Source: Platerodrilus igneus
Taxonomy: Eukaryota; Arthropoda; Insecta; Coleoptera; Lycidae
DNA: 64,000 nt
Assembly (NCBI GenBank): GCA_036346225.1
Contig: JARFIW010000170.1
Span: 12,710,501 to 12,774,500 of the forward strand
Direction of reading: 5' to 3'
Shown here: piece after piece, positions 55,301 through 58,949 of the stretch
Position numbering within the stretch: position 1 is the first letter of the stretch
Layout: the number at the start of each line of letters is the position of its first letter
Notes under the pieces: model-generated
The model's database searches: none
What the model saw: only the letters and a program-made list of their open reading frames with translations
Told to the model about the DNA's origin: nothing
Position numbers and translations under genes: made by a program

Positions 55301-56817
55301 AACATATACATTAGCAAATAACGAATACATTTTGGGACATTTATAAATCTTAAATCCCCCACTCCTGTATGTACAGTGGACCCTCACATAACGAGCAAAA
55401 TGAATTGTAAAATAATAGCTCGCTTAACGAGCGACGTTTCGCATAACGAGCGAAATAAGAGAAAAATTTTGAAAGCATGGGAAACTGTTGCATCGTACAT
55501 TGAGAAGCATCGCCCCAATAAGGAGGTGGCTATGCACGCTACAAATCGATTCAATGATAATGCGGTGTCGCATTTTTACCAAATTTTGAAGCGTTGGCAA
55601 AAACAAATGTCTCTAGACAGTTTTCTAGTAAAAAAAGAATTAAGTATGTTACTAATTATTTCGATTCTTTTGTTTTCTTTAAATTTAATTCTCATTCTAG
55701 ATTGGTTCATTCCGTGATAGAAGAAAAATGAAGTTGAATAACGGTCATTGATAATTAATATGTATTTTTCTTTAAATAAAAGTTACACATGTTTTTTTTA
55801 CATTTCTTCGGCATGGAATGCATTATCATATTTGATATTGATTTATATGGTTAAGATTGTTTCGCTTAACGAGTGTTTTGCATTACGAGTAAGACTCCGA
55901 AACGAATTATGCTTGTTATGCGAGATTCGACTGTATTGTTATCTCAAACGTTAATAATGAGTTACTTTCTTCATCTTTCCAACTTTTTCGACCGATGAAG
56001 GTTTTAGTTCAAAGTTTGGTATTATATTGTTTGCAGTCTAAACAATTGTAATTAAATATATTTACAACGTAGGTAGATTTAAGATATCAATTAACCCTCT
56101 TAATTTCAATGGTCGTTTTTAGTGCAGAACGTGTAATTTACCTTGCTGTTAACAAATTTTAAATCATTATATACACTATACTTAGTTTTAAGGATAATTT
56201 AATAAATTGTTTCATATATGATGTATTATTTATACAAATTTATTGTTTTAGGTTATTTCAATAATACAAATTATAGACAGCCTCGATATCGTGGTAGCTT
56301 TAATAAGAATTTTGGTCTTCCGCATGAGTTGCGAGATGAATATTACAAATACTTCGAAAAATTCTTTTATGAACATGAAGACAGAAGTAAGCACACTCAT
56401 TCAAAATCACCATCACATTCGAGGCAAAAAAATAGATCTAGACATCGCACAAAATCTCGTAGCAAATCTCGTTCGTATTCTAAGGGACATAAAGCACCTA
56501 GTTATTCTAGATCCCGATCACGTTCTCGAAGAAGATCCAGATCGTATTCTAAAGCAAGTTCAAAATATTCGTATAAAAGTGAACATACGCCATCATCAAA
56601 ACGAAAATCTAAGCATAAACGTAGAAGTAGATCTGTTAGATCTACATCCAAACATAAAAATTCCAGATCACCCAGCTACAAATCTATAGATAGTTCGAAT
56701 TTTATATCTCCAAGTCGTTTGAGAATAGCTAGGTCAAAGTCTTGGTCACTGCCCAAGGATGGCGTGAATTCTAGTCGTAGACGGTCGTGGTCTAAATCGC
56801 CCAGCCCAAAAAAATAA
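9458..56817 (+). CDS. AKAP17A: AKAP17A-like protein, joined coding sequence of six exons
   Basis: AKAP17A (XE7/SFRS17A) is a nuclear-speckle protein that anchors protein kinase A through its RII subunit and affects pre-mRNA splicing. Joining 9458-10377, 22476-22683, 22732-22782, 47436-47613, 47660-47863 and 56252-56817 gives 2127 nt, one open frame of 708 codons. The N-terminal third follows the family pattern closely (LKPI, ISNWEVM, FPTRHKWDAFFRDAK, GERPDTIH, HLSDA). Residues about 145-262 correspond to the RRM-like region. A charged K/E helix follows, with the amphipathic IRLVEELFKRI segment at the place of the PKA-binding helix. The C-terminus is RS-rich. The start is the first in-frame ATG. 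Family and exon structure are strong; function is by homology. Confidence 0.93.
10378..11172. other. Intron 1, 5' part
   Basis: AT-rich non-coding sequence. A stretch near 10729 (CAGGGGCGACCAATCTTTTG) resembles a hAT terminus, but I found no matching second end or 8-bp duplication. Confidence 0.5.
11173..13470 (-). pseudogene. Ty3/gypsy relic A (gag, protease, start of RT)
   Basis: Degenerate gag-pol on the minus strand inside intron 1. From its 5' end: a TGGCGCCC primer-site-like word near 13455, a gag start around 13240, and capsid sequence at 12669-13046 (KMSSWSEVVTQLKSSFLPTD, YQRTMGSSESL). A protease-like region at 11694-12575 retains LILGVDYWKS but has GGPDWS where an active-site D-S-G would be expected. 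The beginning of RT lies at 11173-11700 (SLWTSPIVLVKKKD, DARFLSSLNIRSAYWQI). The RT catalytic YxDD, RNase H and integrase are missing. Stops and frameshifts separate the blocks, so it is dead. No LTR pair was found; a LINE abuts its 5' side. Confidence 0.8.
13668..16457 (-). pseudogene. LINE ORF2: endonuclease and reverse transcriptase, broken
   Basis: The endonuclease (AP type) starts at 16457 with CLNIQSLSNKINDME and continues with the GDFN motif (VCGDFNVHF) and SDHFGL in the next frame (15466-16050). RT follows at about 15308 to 14050: VKFCDLTKAFDCVDHALL, then YADD at about 14475-14486 (VVLYADDTTLYNK), then the NRDKTKQIIF block and thumb. The C-terminal segment is at 13668-14116. At least four frame changes or stops separate these parts, so no active protein is made. 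Order and motifs place it in the CR1/jockey group; the exact clade is not resolved. Confidence 0.82.
16526..17101 (-). CDS. LINE ORF1-like protein
   Basis: ORF of 191 codons with an ATG at 17101. The first 90 residues are polar and low complexity. The second half (SRFIFVSRVHPKFNNEDILGF and onward) resembles the RRM-like C-terminal half of ORF1 proteins of insect CR1/jockey LINEs, which bind element RNA. I see no CCHC knuckle, so the usual zinc-finger type ORF1 is not present or the ORF is partial. It lies just upstream of the endonuclease, as expected for ORF1. Confidence 0.65.
   Translation of the reverse strand: MGDSYPAKTAAVVNNNGELLTALPELEKVQGQLMSTIINLDTQDAASLSNLEKPLCTAAPVNKLRPANLNKPTSKNTSLNYNLNKNNKNLLIYGNNADSDIQGVEKSRFIFVSRVHPKFNNEDILGFLSKNSIEASSCVELTTKFNNYKSFKIGVNNLHVSKILSNNLWGNHVIVKPFRFKSNQAQSRGFQ
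17265..17540 (-). repeat. 38-bp tandem array (8 units) at the LINE 5' side
   Basis: Eight degenerate copies of a unit containing AACGGTTTCGAAAATC and GCCAACATTAAGTAAAA. Their GGTT cores begin at 17265, 17306, 17344, 17378, 17416, 17454, 17488 and 17525, a spacing of 34-41 bases. The array lies about 160 bases upstream of the LINE ORF1, where a 5' UTR would be. Confidence 0.85.
17541..18170. other. Intron 1 filler
   Basis: AT-rich sequence with no gene or repeat that I can recognise. Confidence 0.4.
18175..18777 (-). pseudogene. Unrecognised degenerate coding sequence
   Basis: From an ATG at 18777 a 46-codon open frame (LEKLLDEDLPNLVSLWHSS, then MRVLLPNHAFWGALFYR) looks protein-like. Further on, after stops and frame changes, another plausible block appears (IGGRGVQRCQFRALLEEA, then RERLSWQIIHRG). 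I do not recognise the family. Composition and frame changes fit a decayed gene or transposon ORF. It could also be chance. Confidence 0.3.
18780..19169. other. Intron 1 filler
   Basis: No feature I can support. Confidence 0.35.
19170..21680 (-). pseudogene. Ty3/gypsy relic B (gag end, RT, integrase fragments)
   Basis: Minus-strand relic. Near 21650 a gag block remains (ENVDQFLQSIKLLSKGCNFK). At 20971-21153 RT remains (VFSTIDLKSAYHQVPI, MPFGLTNG). At 19789-19980 lie the zinc-finger end and the start of the integrase core (GCLACAELKSRF, RLSIDIKGPLPSS). Further downstream (19180-19480) sit fragments matching the post-core region. The RT subtype differs from the three other gypsy-like elements here. 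Stops and frameshifts are everywhere, so it is old and dead. Confidence 0.75.
19918..20143. repeat. 113-bp tandem duplication inside relic B
   Basis: Two adjacent copies with a period of 113 bases, each containing AACGC(T/C)TTGTAAAGA and ACATGCTAAA-like words. The copies differ at several sites, so the duplication is not recent. Confidence 0.75.
21682..22081 (+). mobile_element. tRNA-headed repeat (family B), unit 1
   Basis: A unit of about 400 bp beginning CTGTATCTAATATAAGTC. The tRNA-like head has a box A (TGGCGTAATTGG) near 21828 and a box B (GGTTCGAATCC) near 21872, followed by TACTAGCTTAATTTGAAATG and ATCATTTGGGC. Unit 2 follows head to tail. Confidence 0.75.
22082..22345 (+). mobile_element. 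tRNA-headed repeat (family B), unit 2
   Basis: Starts CTGTATCTGACAAGTC and repeats unit 1 with a period of 400 bases. It is more decayed (box B reads GTTCAAATCC) and 3' truncated near GATCATTTGGG. It ends about 130 bases before exon 2 of the host gene. Confidence 0.75.
22476..22683 (+). CDS. AKAP17A: AKAP17A-like exon 2
   Basis: Acceptor TACTTTGCAG|A, donor AAG|GTAAGG. Codons 307-376: a long K/R/E/Q helix ending in LLRVQRKLEAIRLVEELFKR, which matches the PKA-binding region of the family. Confidence 0.93.
22732..22782 (+). CDS. AKAP17A: AKAP17A-like exon 3 (51 nt)
   Basis: A 17-codon microexon after a 48-nt intron (acceptor TTTTTTAG|A, donor GAG|GTATTT). Phase 0 on both sides. The donor is weak, and without the splice the frame stops within a few codons. 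Confidence 0.8.
22783..24171. other. Intron 3, 5' part
   Basis: AT-rich and mostly featureless. A 66-codon open frame on the minus strand (23065-23265) has no recognisable family. Confidence 0.4.
24172..25479 (+). pseudogene. LINE fragment: endonuclease end and start of RT
   Basis: 24172-24837 encodes the second half of an AP-type endonuclease (GYFNLNF in place of GDFN; SSDLSDHEAIFF) and the linker. After stops, 24895-25479 carries the beginning of RT (VGIDNVSAKILL, NGIFPSCLKHAIIIPLHKGG, NFIPISLLSTFSKLLETLI, FGCRSNKSTADAI). It breaks off before the catalytic palm, where the inverted-repeat element begins. It is on the opposite strand from the LINE at 13.5-17.1 kb, and the two retained regions hardly overlap, so family identity between them is open. 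Confidence 0.75.
25449..26382. mobile_element. Inverted-repeat (foldback/MITE-like) element with 70-bp repeats
   Basis: The left arm (25449 to about 25645) and right arm (about 26187-26382) are reverse complements over about 190 bp with few mismatches, for example TAACATGGTTCTGAGGCGAC near 25620 and its complement near 26200. Between them are four 70-bp direct repeats and about 300 bp of unique AT-rich sequence. No transposase. Superfamily and target duplication are not clear. Confidence 0.85.
25617..25890 (+). repeat. Four 70-bp tandem repeats
   Basis: TTTACACTTGTCAGATACCA (one copy reads TTTACATTTATC) recurs at 25651, 25721, 25791 and 25861, a period of exactly 70. Each unit also holds a GAGGCGACCCT-like word. 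The first unit begins inside the left inverted arm. Confidence 0.93.
26625..26816 (+). CDS. Possible 63-aa single-pass membrane peptide
   Basis: ORF of 63 codons with an ATG at 26625. The first 42 residues are polar and basic (QRRLRRMLNKPQQTYREY). Residues about 44-61 form one hydrophobic helix (LYVILFVILLILPLP), followed by a three- or four-residue tail, so a tail-anchored or type II membrane peptide is plausible. An AATAAA begins at 26812 and overlaps the stop. I do not recognise a family. It lies inside intron 3 of the host gene on the same strand. It could be a nested small gene or a chance ORF. Confidence 0.35.
   Translation: MDRNVNKDDFKNYECFNSQRRLRRMLNKPQQTYREYLLHCRTLYVILFVILLILPLPCIYGFK
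26820..27600. other. Intron 3 stretch
   Basis: No recognisable gene. A minus-strand 78-codon open frame (27023-27259), continued in another frame by about 28 codons, looks somewhat protein-like but has no family I know. Confidence 0.35.
27601..27608. other. hAT target-site duplication, left
   Basis: CTATACAG, repeated exactly at 35971-35978. Eight bases is the hAT-type length. Confidence 0.88.
27764..29186 (-). pseudogene. hAT transposase, central and C-terminal part
   Basis: Resembles the hAT transposases related to ZBED5/GTF2IRD2-type proteins. In order on the minus strand: LDRKLIKKCARKMPQ, SVALDESIDISDTSQILIF (catalytic core region), HCIIHQEALCG, YGDLL, FLTEIAVNGN, then LAFLTDITNYLNILNKSLQG, and the C-terminal dimerisation end DVDITDIVVKQLRPQCSH. 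Stops and frameshifts break it into at least five frames. The N-terminal part is separated by the gypsy insertion and lies at 35264-35510. Confidence 0.85.
29191..29995 (+). repeat. 5' LTR of the nested gypsy element
   Basis: 805 bp, TGTAGTAGGC to GGCCGTCTTCA. Repeated at 34453-35259. Confidence 0.95.
29998..30015 (+). promoter_or_regulatory. Primer binding site
   Basis: TGGTGCCCAAAGCGCGAC begins two bases after the LTR. The tRNA is not identified. Confidence 0.65.
30115..30426 (+). pseudogene. Gag N-terminus, ends in a frameshift
   Basis: 103-codon frame with a true ATG. Acidic helical N-terminus, then the start of the capsid (YISAWKDVGYQPT). Capsid-like coding continues in the +1 frame through about 30530 (FSPNGILHPIVFIKKLEGMF, LFLAVNCL) and returns to the first frame at the 30520-32205 ORF. 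Two opposite frame changes therefore interrupt gag. Confidence 0.8.
30520..32205 (+). pseudogene. Gag capsid end, protease and RT N-terminal half
   Basis: About 560-codon open frame without its own ATG. Residues 1-130 finish the capsid (AQDWAEIKEFASFEVFKTQF, ARYWN). A polar N/R-rich linker follows. The retroviral-type protease has VDSGSQITGIS near residues 225-235 and LGCDW near 305. RT begins near residue 405: FYRKQYPIPY, VIEMCQTEYVSPLVTVKKKD, LSTIDLTASYWQVPI, FRVLPFGLS. The frame ends at 32205 just before the catalytic YVDD, which lies in another frame at about 32251. There is no CCHC zinc knuckle in gag. Confidence 0.85.
32206..32836 (+). pseudogene. RT C-terminal half and RNase H start, multiply frameshifted
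   Basis: YVDDLLVYSP (about 32251-32280) is the RT catalytic motif. Downstream, gypsy RT thumb and connection sequence (32477-32725, VVNFDRRFCPKFAELSVPLL) and the RNase H start (QTDASGYALGACLF) are found in three frames with stops between them. Confidence 0.82.
32837..33676 (+). pseudogene. RNase H end and integrase N-terminal half
   Basis: RNase H motif DHKSLAFI and the DALSRYP end are intact. The integrase HHCC finger (H-E-E-N-G-H, C-G-L-C) and first catalytic aspartate (VCLDLMGPLPSS, LVFIDGFSKL) follow. The frame is lost about 60 residues later and resumes in the ORF that begins at 33664 with a short overlap. Confidence 0.85.
33664..34347 (+). pseudogene. Integrase C-terminal half
   Basis: Carries the second catalytic aspartate (VLTDNGSQFTS) and the glutamate (GNMTERINRE), about 35 residues apart. 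It then has the GPY/F-type module (FFLLFRGPCTIVTKKGANSY) and ends NVYNLKRYVPP. It is a separate frame from the first half. Confidence 0.87.
34441..34452 (+). promoter_or_regulatory. Polypurine tract
   Basis: ATAGGGGGGTAA directly abuts the 3' LTR TG. Confidence 0.8.
34453..35259 (+). repeat. 3' LTR of the nested gypsy element
   Basis: 807 bp, matching 29191-29995. Followed by the CTAT duplication. Confidence 0.95.
35264..35510 (-). pseudogene. hAT transposase, N-terminal part
   Basis: Encodes a BED-like zinc-finger region (CKEYNLNRHYLSMHKKKYHS) and the start of the next domain (ASFEVCLEIVK). It is the 5' part of the hAT gene cut off from 27764-29186 by the gypsy insertion. The gag-like retroelement code ends exactly at the CTAT duplication. 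Confidence 0.82.
35971..35978. other. hAT target-site duplication, right
   Basis: CTATACAG, identical to 27601-27608. Confidence 0.88.
36256..36260. other. BEL/Pao target-site duplication, left
   Basis: TAAAC, repeated at 42867-42871. Five bases is usual for BEL/Pao. Confidence 0.88.
36261..36661 (-). repeat. 3' LTR of BEL/Pao
   Basis: 401 bp, matching 42468-42866. On the minus strand it is preceded by a purine tract, GGTGGGCGGGA. Confidence 0.95.
36786..37082 (-). pseudogene. BEL/Pao integrase C-terminal (DUF5641-type) domain
   Basis: 98-codon frame: RWQLLQQMQQGFWKKWSAEY, then WRLGRVVDVHPGRDGIVR and a short tail. This is the domain that ends BEL/Pao polyproteins. It is in a different frame from the integrase core at 37093. 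Confidence 0.88.
37093..37722 (-). pseudogene. BEL/Pao integrase core
   Basis: The DDE triad is visible: VDFGGPF (first D), HCDNGTNFVG (second D) and GLWEAGIKSVK (E). The segment FICFSTKAIHLELVSNLSTD is typical of the family. The frame closes at the C-terminal side before the DUF5641 domain. It would insert element DNA into chromosomes if intact. Confidence 0.9.
37878..38909 (-). pseudogene. BEL/Pao RNase H and integrase N-terminal region
   Basis: About 343 codons. RNase H motifs: LHGFCDASEAGYAAVIYFRS (D), RELCAAVLLADLV (E), FAWSDSTVVLSWI (D), CASRGLLASELV (D). The remaining residues lead towards the integrase zinc finger, which is cut by a frameshift at about 37880-37720. Confidence 0.88.
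39260..40258 (-). pseudogene. BEL/Pao protease end and reverse transcriptase
   Basis: 39611-40258 carries the protease C-terminal part and linker (IDMLLGAEIFAQVL, GWVLTGKV) and the start of RT. 39342-39716 continues RT in another frame (HHAVHKRDSTTTKLRVVFDA, ITADIKQMYRQI, TYGVSSSPFWP). The catalytic YVDD sits at about 39287-39298 in YVDDLVTGC, after a further frame change. 38912-39259 encodes only degraded RT thumb. Confidence 0.85.
40412..41956 (-). CDS. BEL/Pao gag with protease active site
   Basis: Intact 514-codon ORF from an ATG at 41956. Residues about 115-270 are the capsid-like region typical of BEL gag (LPLNDYAYVEAYKIITNRF; VPRFSGRISDFESYNAIY). Zinc-binding motifs follow: CSLCQAVHPIYRC, CIKCLNTSHSMKNC (CX2CX4HX4C) and CRKCHQSHNSLLH. 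A basic S/R-rich linker leads to a protease start with ILDNGSMESF, where D-N-G replaces the more common D-S-G. It ends at a stop soon after, and the protease continues in another frame from about 40380. It probably assembles particles around element RNA. Confidence 0.88.
   Translation of the reverse strand: MVISIDKAILEAKFVVKRLNHIYSKINQPENVSIALIRASIKTVEQIETLFKSFCKDIFFDEESEQLDEFSALRVKIDDYLLDIRIIAEQCELDRVENKPKVENMNNSFSSNCAIRLKHLSVPRFSGRISDFESYNAIYKRLIHDNVSLSPVEKFCHLVDTLDESSRALIKHLPLNDYAYVEAYKIITNRFQSKRLLLSTYFNALEKCPKVSSSDSHAKLRQLISCFDENIFALRQMEIDLLDFMLFNLLSKKLDTNILKRFELGNNDEIPSFKDLRSYIEKQCKVLEINDIASGTCLKSRDSVKEREKGRFVSTSAKTSLVGTTNDVKNCSLCQAVHPIYRCKQFLDKTPQERFQVVKLKNLCIKCLNTSHSMKNCTLDWSCRKCHQSHNSLLHFDKQEKSVSPRRQTHRQRSASPRRAAPRLTSTSRPSEDNLSSSVVHEQPATSSLISTSLEHTTTLLATAMVSVLDYTGTLQSVRVILDNGSMESFMTERCRQKLGLRNGEPMSLFKDLA
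42468..42866 (-). repeat. 5' LTR of BEL/Pao
   Basis: 399 bp. On the minus strand it ends GTGAACA and is followed after four bases by TGGCCTTCATCGCTGGATC, a possible primer site. Confidence 0.95.
43190..44306 (-). pseudogene. Tc1/mariner transposase relic
   Basis: Minus-strand blocks in family order: the helix-turn-helix start (EEKQDLYDVYIRNNRNS, AAENYAALYSNR), the second HTH (NPENSSRRIAEQCGIHDSSV), then FHDYKFRPVQMLHLDDSVRR, FCRWYQG, then the region that should hold the first aspartates but is badly broken. PPQSPRLMPLDYFLWG follows near 43400, and the C-terminal SMQTVEKAVDEMN, NNGMHFEQFM ends it. In the family the motif reads P-R-S-P-D-L; here the aspartate is R. Several stops, so it is dead. 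Confidence 0.8.
44935..45445 (-). repeat. Repeat family C, arm 1, with diverged U6-like segment
   Basis: Reverse-complement copy of 45935-46405. Shared words include AATGCGCAGACG and GACTTGTGCATTTCCGT. Its complement at about 44977-45033 (GCATGGCTCTTGCTGCAAG) lines up with the U6-like segment of arm 2 but is much decayed. Confidence 0.75.
45446..45934. other. Spacer of the inverted repeat pair
   Basis: AT-rich sequence with no gene I can recognise. Confidence 0.4.
45935..46405 (+). repeat. Repeat family C, arm 2, with U6-like segment
   Basis: About 470 bp, an inverted partner of 44935-45445. Contains GGACAGTTGCGTTGGCGC, AATGCGCAGACGCGGAGTG and a U6 snRNA-like end (see 46313-46374), followed by a short AT-rich tail. 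Confidence 0.78.
46313..46374 (+). ncRNA. U6 snRNA-like 3' two thirds (pseudogene)
   Basis: AGATTAGCATTGCCCCTGCG followed by CAAGGATGACACG, then GAAGCGTTCCACATTTTT. This matches the conserved U6 catalytic region and 3' end with a few substitutions and a changed middle. The U6 5' stem-loop and the ACAGAGA box are not recognisable (the place of ACAGAGA reads TTCCCGG), so it cannot act as a spliceosomal U6. Confidence 0.82.
46406..47435. other. Intron 3, 3' end
   Basis: AT-rich; no repeat or gene I can support. It runs into the exon 4 acceptor. Confidence 0.4.
47436..47613 (+). CDS. AKAP17A: AKAP17A-like exon 4
   Basis: Acceptor TTACTTTTAG|C, donor AAAAG|GTGCAA. Codons 394-452: a Q/R/E/L helix (LEVLQQREKLHRIIEGRVV) followed by a serine-rich stretch and basic end. 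Phase 0 in, phase 1 out. Confidence 0.9.
47660..47863 (+). CDS. AKAP17A: AKAP17A-like exon 5
   Basis: Follows a 46-nt intron (acceptor TCCTTTTAG|A, donor CGAG|GTAATT). Codons 453-520: proline/tyrosine-rich (LPLPLGDWCGYPYPYQVPAL) ending in RGRGRGR. Phase 1 in, phase 1 out. Confidence 0.9.
47864..49419. other. Intron 5, 5' part
   Basis: AT-rich; short ORFs here show no family. Confidence 0.4.
49467..49469. other. Harbinger target-site duplication, left
   Basis: TAA, repeated at 52641-52643. A 3-bp TWA duplication is the PIF/Harbinger signature. Confidence 0.85.
49704..50711 (+). pseudogene. Harbinger SANT/Myb-like accessory protein, broken
   Basis: In PIF/Harbinger elements this protein binds the termini and recruits the transposase. 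ATG at 49704. The trihelix-like domain follows (DKEDTLLLRTVREYAHAIE, CAAWDKVCDLYN, NTLRNRYK), then the YGTGGGPP motif near 49978-50001. A single intron of 100 nt (50147-50246) has GT/AG ends and joins RI-DPLTND in frame. Exon 2 runs to a coiled-coil end with stop at 50709-50711. Defects: a frame change in the A run at about 49717, an in-frame TGA near 49928, and a frame change in the A run near 50550. Confidence 0.85.
50969..52123 (-). CDS. Harbinger DDE transposase (HARBI1-like), apparently intact
   Basis: Nuclease of the DDE_Tnp_4 type that cuts and joins Harbinger DNA. The ATG is at 52123. Catalytic residues are visible: GALDCTHI (D), VADSGYANKNYL (D) and NPIERCFGALKRRF (E). The C-terminus (VASAVLHNIVISLND) matches the family. 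Residues YIVITMYMFITIIEFCR are foreign to the family and are exactly a 51-nt GT...AG intron (51849-51899); splicing restores TNRNHALSPAD and leaves 367 residues. It faces the SANT gene across 0.26 kb, tail to tail. Its partner gene is broken, so movement would need help. Confidence 0.92.
   Translation of the reverse strand: MALKGAEGVEELTDDEDFIQLVDNVLRAPRNIRERIDHFARWNDFEFKQRFHLSKVVVIYIIDKISEQIAPPTNRYIVITMYMFITIIEFCRNHALSPADMVFLTLRFLATGTLLTVVGELSGVDKATASRAIATVVNALAQMKPEFIEMPSTEEEITKVRQAFYNIAKFPRCVGALDCTHIRIQSPGGEDAERFRNRKGFHSYNTQAVCDSDLIIRNIVCRWSGSSHDSTIFNNSSLRMGLENAAFGAGSLVVADSGYANKNYLITPLANPSTPAENLFNEAQIRTRNPIERCFGALKRRFLCLAYGIRLHVCKVEAIVVASAVLHNIVISLNDAEPRLTREEEEIVEVTMNVNVYAANAMLRNHENNVTRHALVTGHFARIL
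51849..51899 (-). other. 51-nt in-frame intron of the Harbinger transposase
   Basis: Minus strand GTATATTGTG ... TTTTGTAG. It is a multiple of three with no stop, so both spliced and unspliced mRNAs are open; only the spliced form matches the family. Confidence 0.82.
52771..53149. other. Intron 5 stretch
   Basis: AT-rich; nothing I can assign. Confidence 0.35.
53150..53480 (-). pseudogene. Tc1/mariner relic, HTH region
   Basis: On the minus strand SSTSVRRVAQSFNVNRGTTY resembles a transposase helix-turn-helix and is followed by LGLYPYKMQM and a LLLHEKE-like block, the order seen in mariner transposases. The catalytic part is not recognisable. Strongly decayed. Confidence 0.55.
53481..55373. 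other. Intron 5 stretch
   Basis: AT-rich; several short ORFs (for example 53744-54043 and 53923-54186) lack any family signature. I see no repeat here. Confidence 0.4.
55374..55933 (+). mobile_element. pogo/Tigger-like non-autonomous element
   Basis: 560 bp, flanked by TA on both sides. Termini are inverted repeats: left CAGTGGACCCTCACATAACG, right complement CAGTCGAATCTCGCATAACA. Inside, a segment encodes VAMHATNRFNDNAVSHFYQI and LKRWQKQMSLDSFLVKK, like the C-terminal tail of Tigger/jerky transposases. The DDE core is absent, so this is an internal-deletion derivative. Confidence 0.85.
56252..56817 (+). CDS. AKAP17A: AKAP17A-like exon 6 (RS-rich, terminal)
   Basis: Acceptor TATTGTTTTAG|G, phase 1 in. 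Codons 521-708 plus stop: first RYRGSFNKNFGLP and a Y/F-rich helix, then about 130 residues of RS/SR-rich sequence as in splicing-speckle proteins. A nearby open frame starting at 56218 extends upstream but the splice junction replaces it. Confidence 0.93.
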
Positions 56818-56894
56818 TTTGTTATTCTATGTTTCTTTAGGTTATTGGTTTTGCATTAAAGCATTTTTTTTATAAAAACCAGAAGATAAAATAC

Positions 56895-56900
56895 AATAAA
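56895..56900 (+). terminator. AKAP17A: Poly(A) signal of the AKAP17A-like gene
   Basis: AATAAA lies 78 bases after the stop codon in an AT-rich 3' UTR. Other AATAAA words occur further on, so the used site is not certain. Confidence 0.6.
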
Positions 56901-58204
56901 TATAATTTAAATATTTACTTTTGTGTATCTCATATTAAAGAATAATCCTGAATAAATGTCCAACTATTAATTAGGGAGTTCCTTATATTTATATGTATTT
57001 TGTACAACCTCGCTTGCATACACTTTCATGGTTAACTACAAAACTAGGCACTATTTAGAAATTGTGCAATGATATAATATTTCAGTAGCTTATACCAACT
57101 AGAATTTTTGAAATTTTTTAGTAAAGGTTATTTATTAAATTTATTGAGATAACAACTATAATTGAGCTAGAGTCTAATCAAAGTGATTTGTGGTATAATC
57201 CAAGATAAAGAATTTAATTACCACTTTCACCTTTAAAAAAAAAATGAACGATGCTTTTGGCCATCGACCATGTGTAAGGCATATTTCATAGTATATCTCA
57301 ATTGATGTTGCTTAGTGTGAAATTGGTTTAAATTGGAGCAAACCATATATCTTGATCTGTTTACCAGAAGTGTAGATTAAACTTGAACTTATTCTTGTTT
57401 GCTATTTTTGCACATTTCTGAATAGTTGTGTTACAGGTATAACGAGTGCTACGTTAATAAATTTTGTTTGTCCTAAAGTGGCGGAGACCTTGTAACAATA
57501 TAGGAGCGCGTCAACTAACTGCAGTGGTGCGGGAGTCGGTTCCTATGACACTATAAAAGCAAATAGAAAAATAAAGAAATAAAAATAATAAATGAACCTG
57601 CAAGGCTTATTTGCTTGTCATAATTGAGGGGCACCAAAACGTCTGTCACAGCAATCCCTTCCGGTATTATTCCTACATGAAAGATGGTTATTATTCTGCA
57701 TAGGCCTCTGGTTTCCTAAATTTTATTACATTATACGTTGCTTTTCTCTAAAATATCTTAAAACACATTTAATTTTGTTATAATTATATAAATTTTCAAT
57801 AAAATACCTCTTCCAAATATGATTCCACCACTGGGGTAGCTGGATAGCCTCTACAAATGTGTCATTATACCTAGTTTTTAAATAAATTCACATAAAATAC
57901 TGTTATTATCTAATAGAGTACCAATGTTTCTTGATGGTAAAACGTTGAGTCAGGCACTTGATTCTTTTCATAAACCTGCTCGGTGTAATGCTCTGACATT
58001 TGAACTATTCAGAGATTTGTTTATCCTATTGCATACGTGACTGTCACAATCTCATATATGGCGAAAGTTGTCTGAAGGAATTTCGTGTTCTTCATAATCT
58101 TTTTTCCATAAATTTAAAGCATCCTTGTAACAACAATGTCCAATAAGTCCGAGTTTGTGGTTAACATGAATTGGACGAGACGACACTGAATTTACTGATA
58201 CAAG
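56901..58204. other. 3' flank of the host gene
   Basis: AT-rich; no gene or repeat I can name. A GC-richer patch at 57477-57560 may be a repeat end. Confidence 0.4.
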
Positions 58205-58679
58205 GGATACTTAATCTGTTATTTTCCTAATCCCAATGCCTCCAAAACGGACAGGTAAAGAGGAAATTGTCCATTCCTCTGTGAGTAGTTTTGTTATTTC
58301 TTCCAAACATTCTTTAATCTGAAGGTCTATCTTACATAACTTCCAAGTTAGCGTTGTTCTTAAGATGTAGCTTAATCTTGGAATTGCAAAACAATGACGT
58401 AATAAATAGTAGGCGACATGGCTTTTGAGAATTTTTAGTCTGCTGAAAAAGACTTGCAGCACGTAAGTTGTCTGATAGAGCGTCAATGTATGTGTTTTCT
58501 GTAATAGCCGTTCCCAAGAGTAACATTTTCTTTTCTACGAGGTGTTTAATGCCTGGGATAACATTGATAAATTTTTCTAAAATGGCATTATCAGGTTCTC
58601 CACAAAAAAAAATTACATTTTTTGGGATCGACTTGTAGACCCGCATTCCTTGCATTTTTCAGAAATTAAAACAGTCATC

Positions 58680-58934
58680 TAGGACAGCTGAAGTGATACA
58701 TCCAATGCTCCACCCGAAGGTGCTGCATTGGCCAGGAAGCGTGTTTTTTTTTACCTGAAAAATTATGATTTTTGCCGAACCTTGCTGTTCCAAGCAAGGT
58801 AGGGATCTTTAATGTGCGTGACAACACACACGCGGGACCTCCATTTAACCTTTCATCCGAACGAGGGTGTAATTTTTGTGAAAAATGCTCACCTGACATT
58901 TTTCAAGCGGACCGTGTCAGGATTCGAACCCGTG
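58680..58934 (-). mobile_element. SINE family A, copy 2 (5' truncated)
   Basis: Starts at its box B region (GGGTTCGAATCC) and has the same body as 6372-6665. It lies in the YLDD relic, adjoining copy 3 across the 15-bp duplication. Confidence 0.85.
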
Positions 58935-58949
58935 CATCATCCAGATACC

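Noticed and set aside
56218..56251. Upstream extension of the terminal exon frame
   Set aside because: The open frame starts with ATG at 56218, but a clean acceptor at 56251 in the right phase and homology make this intron sequence.
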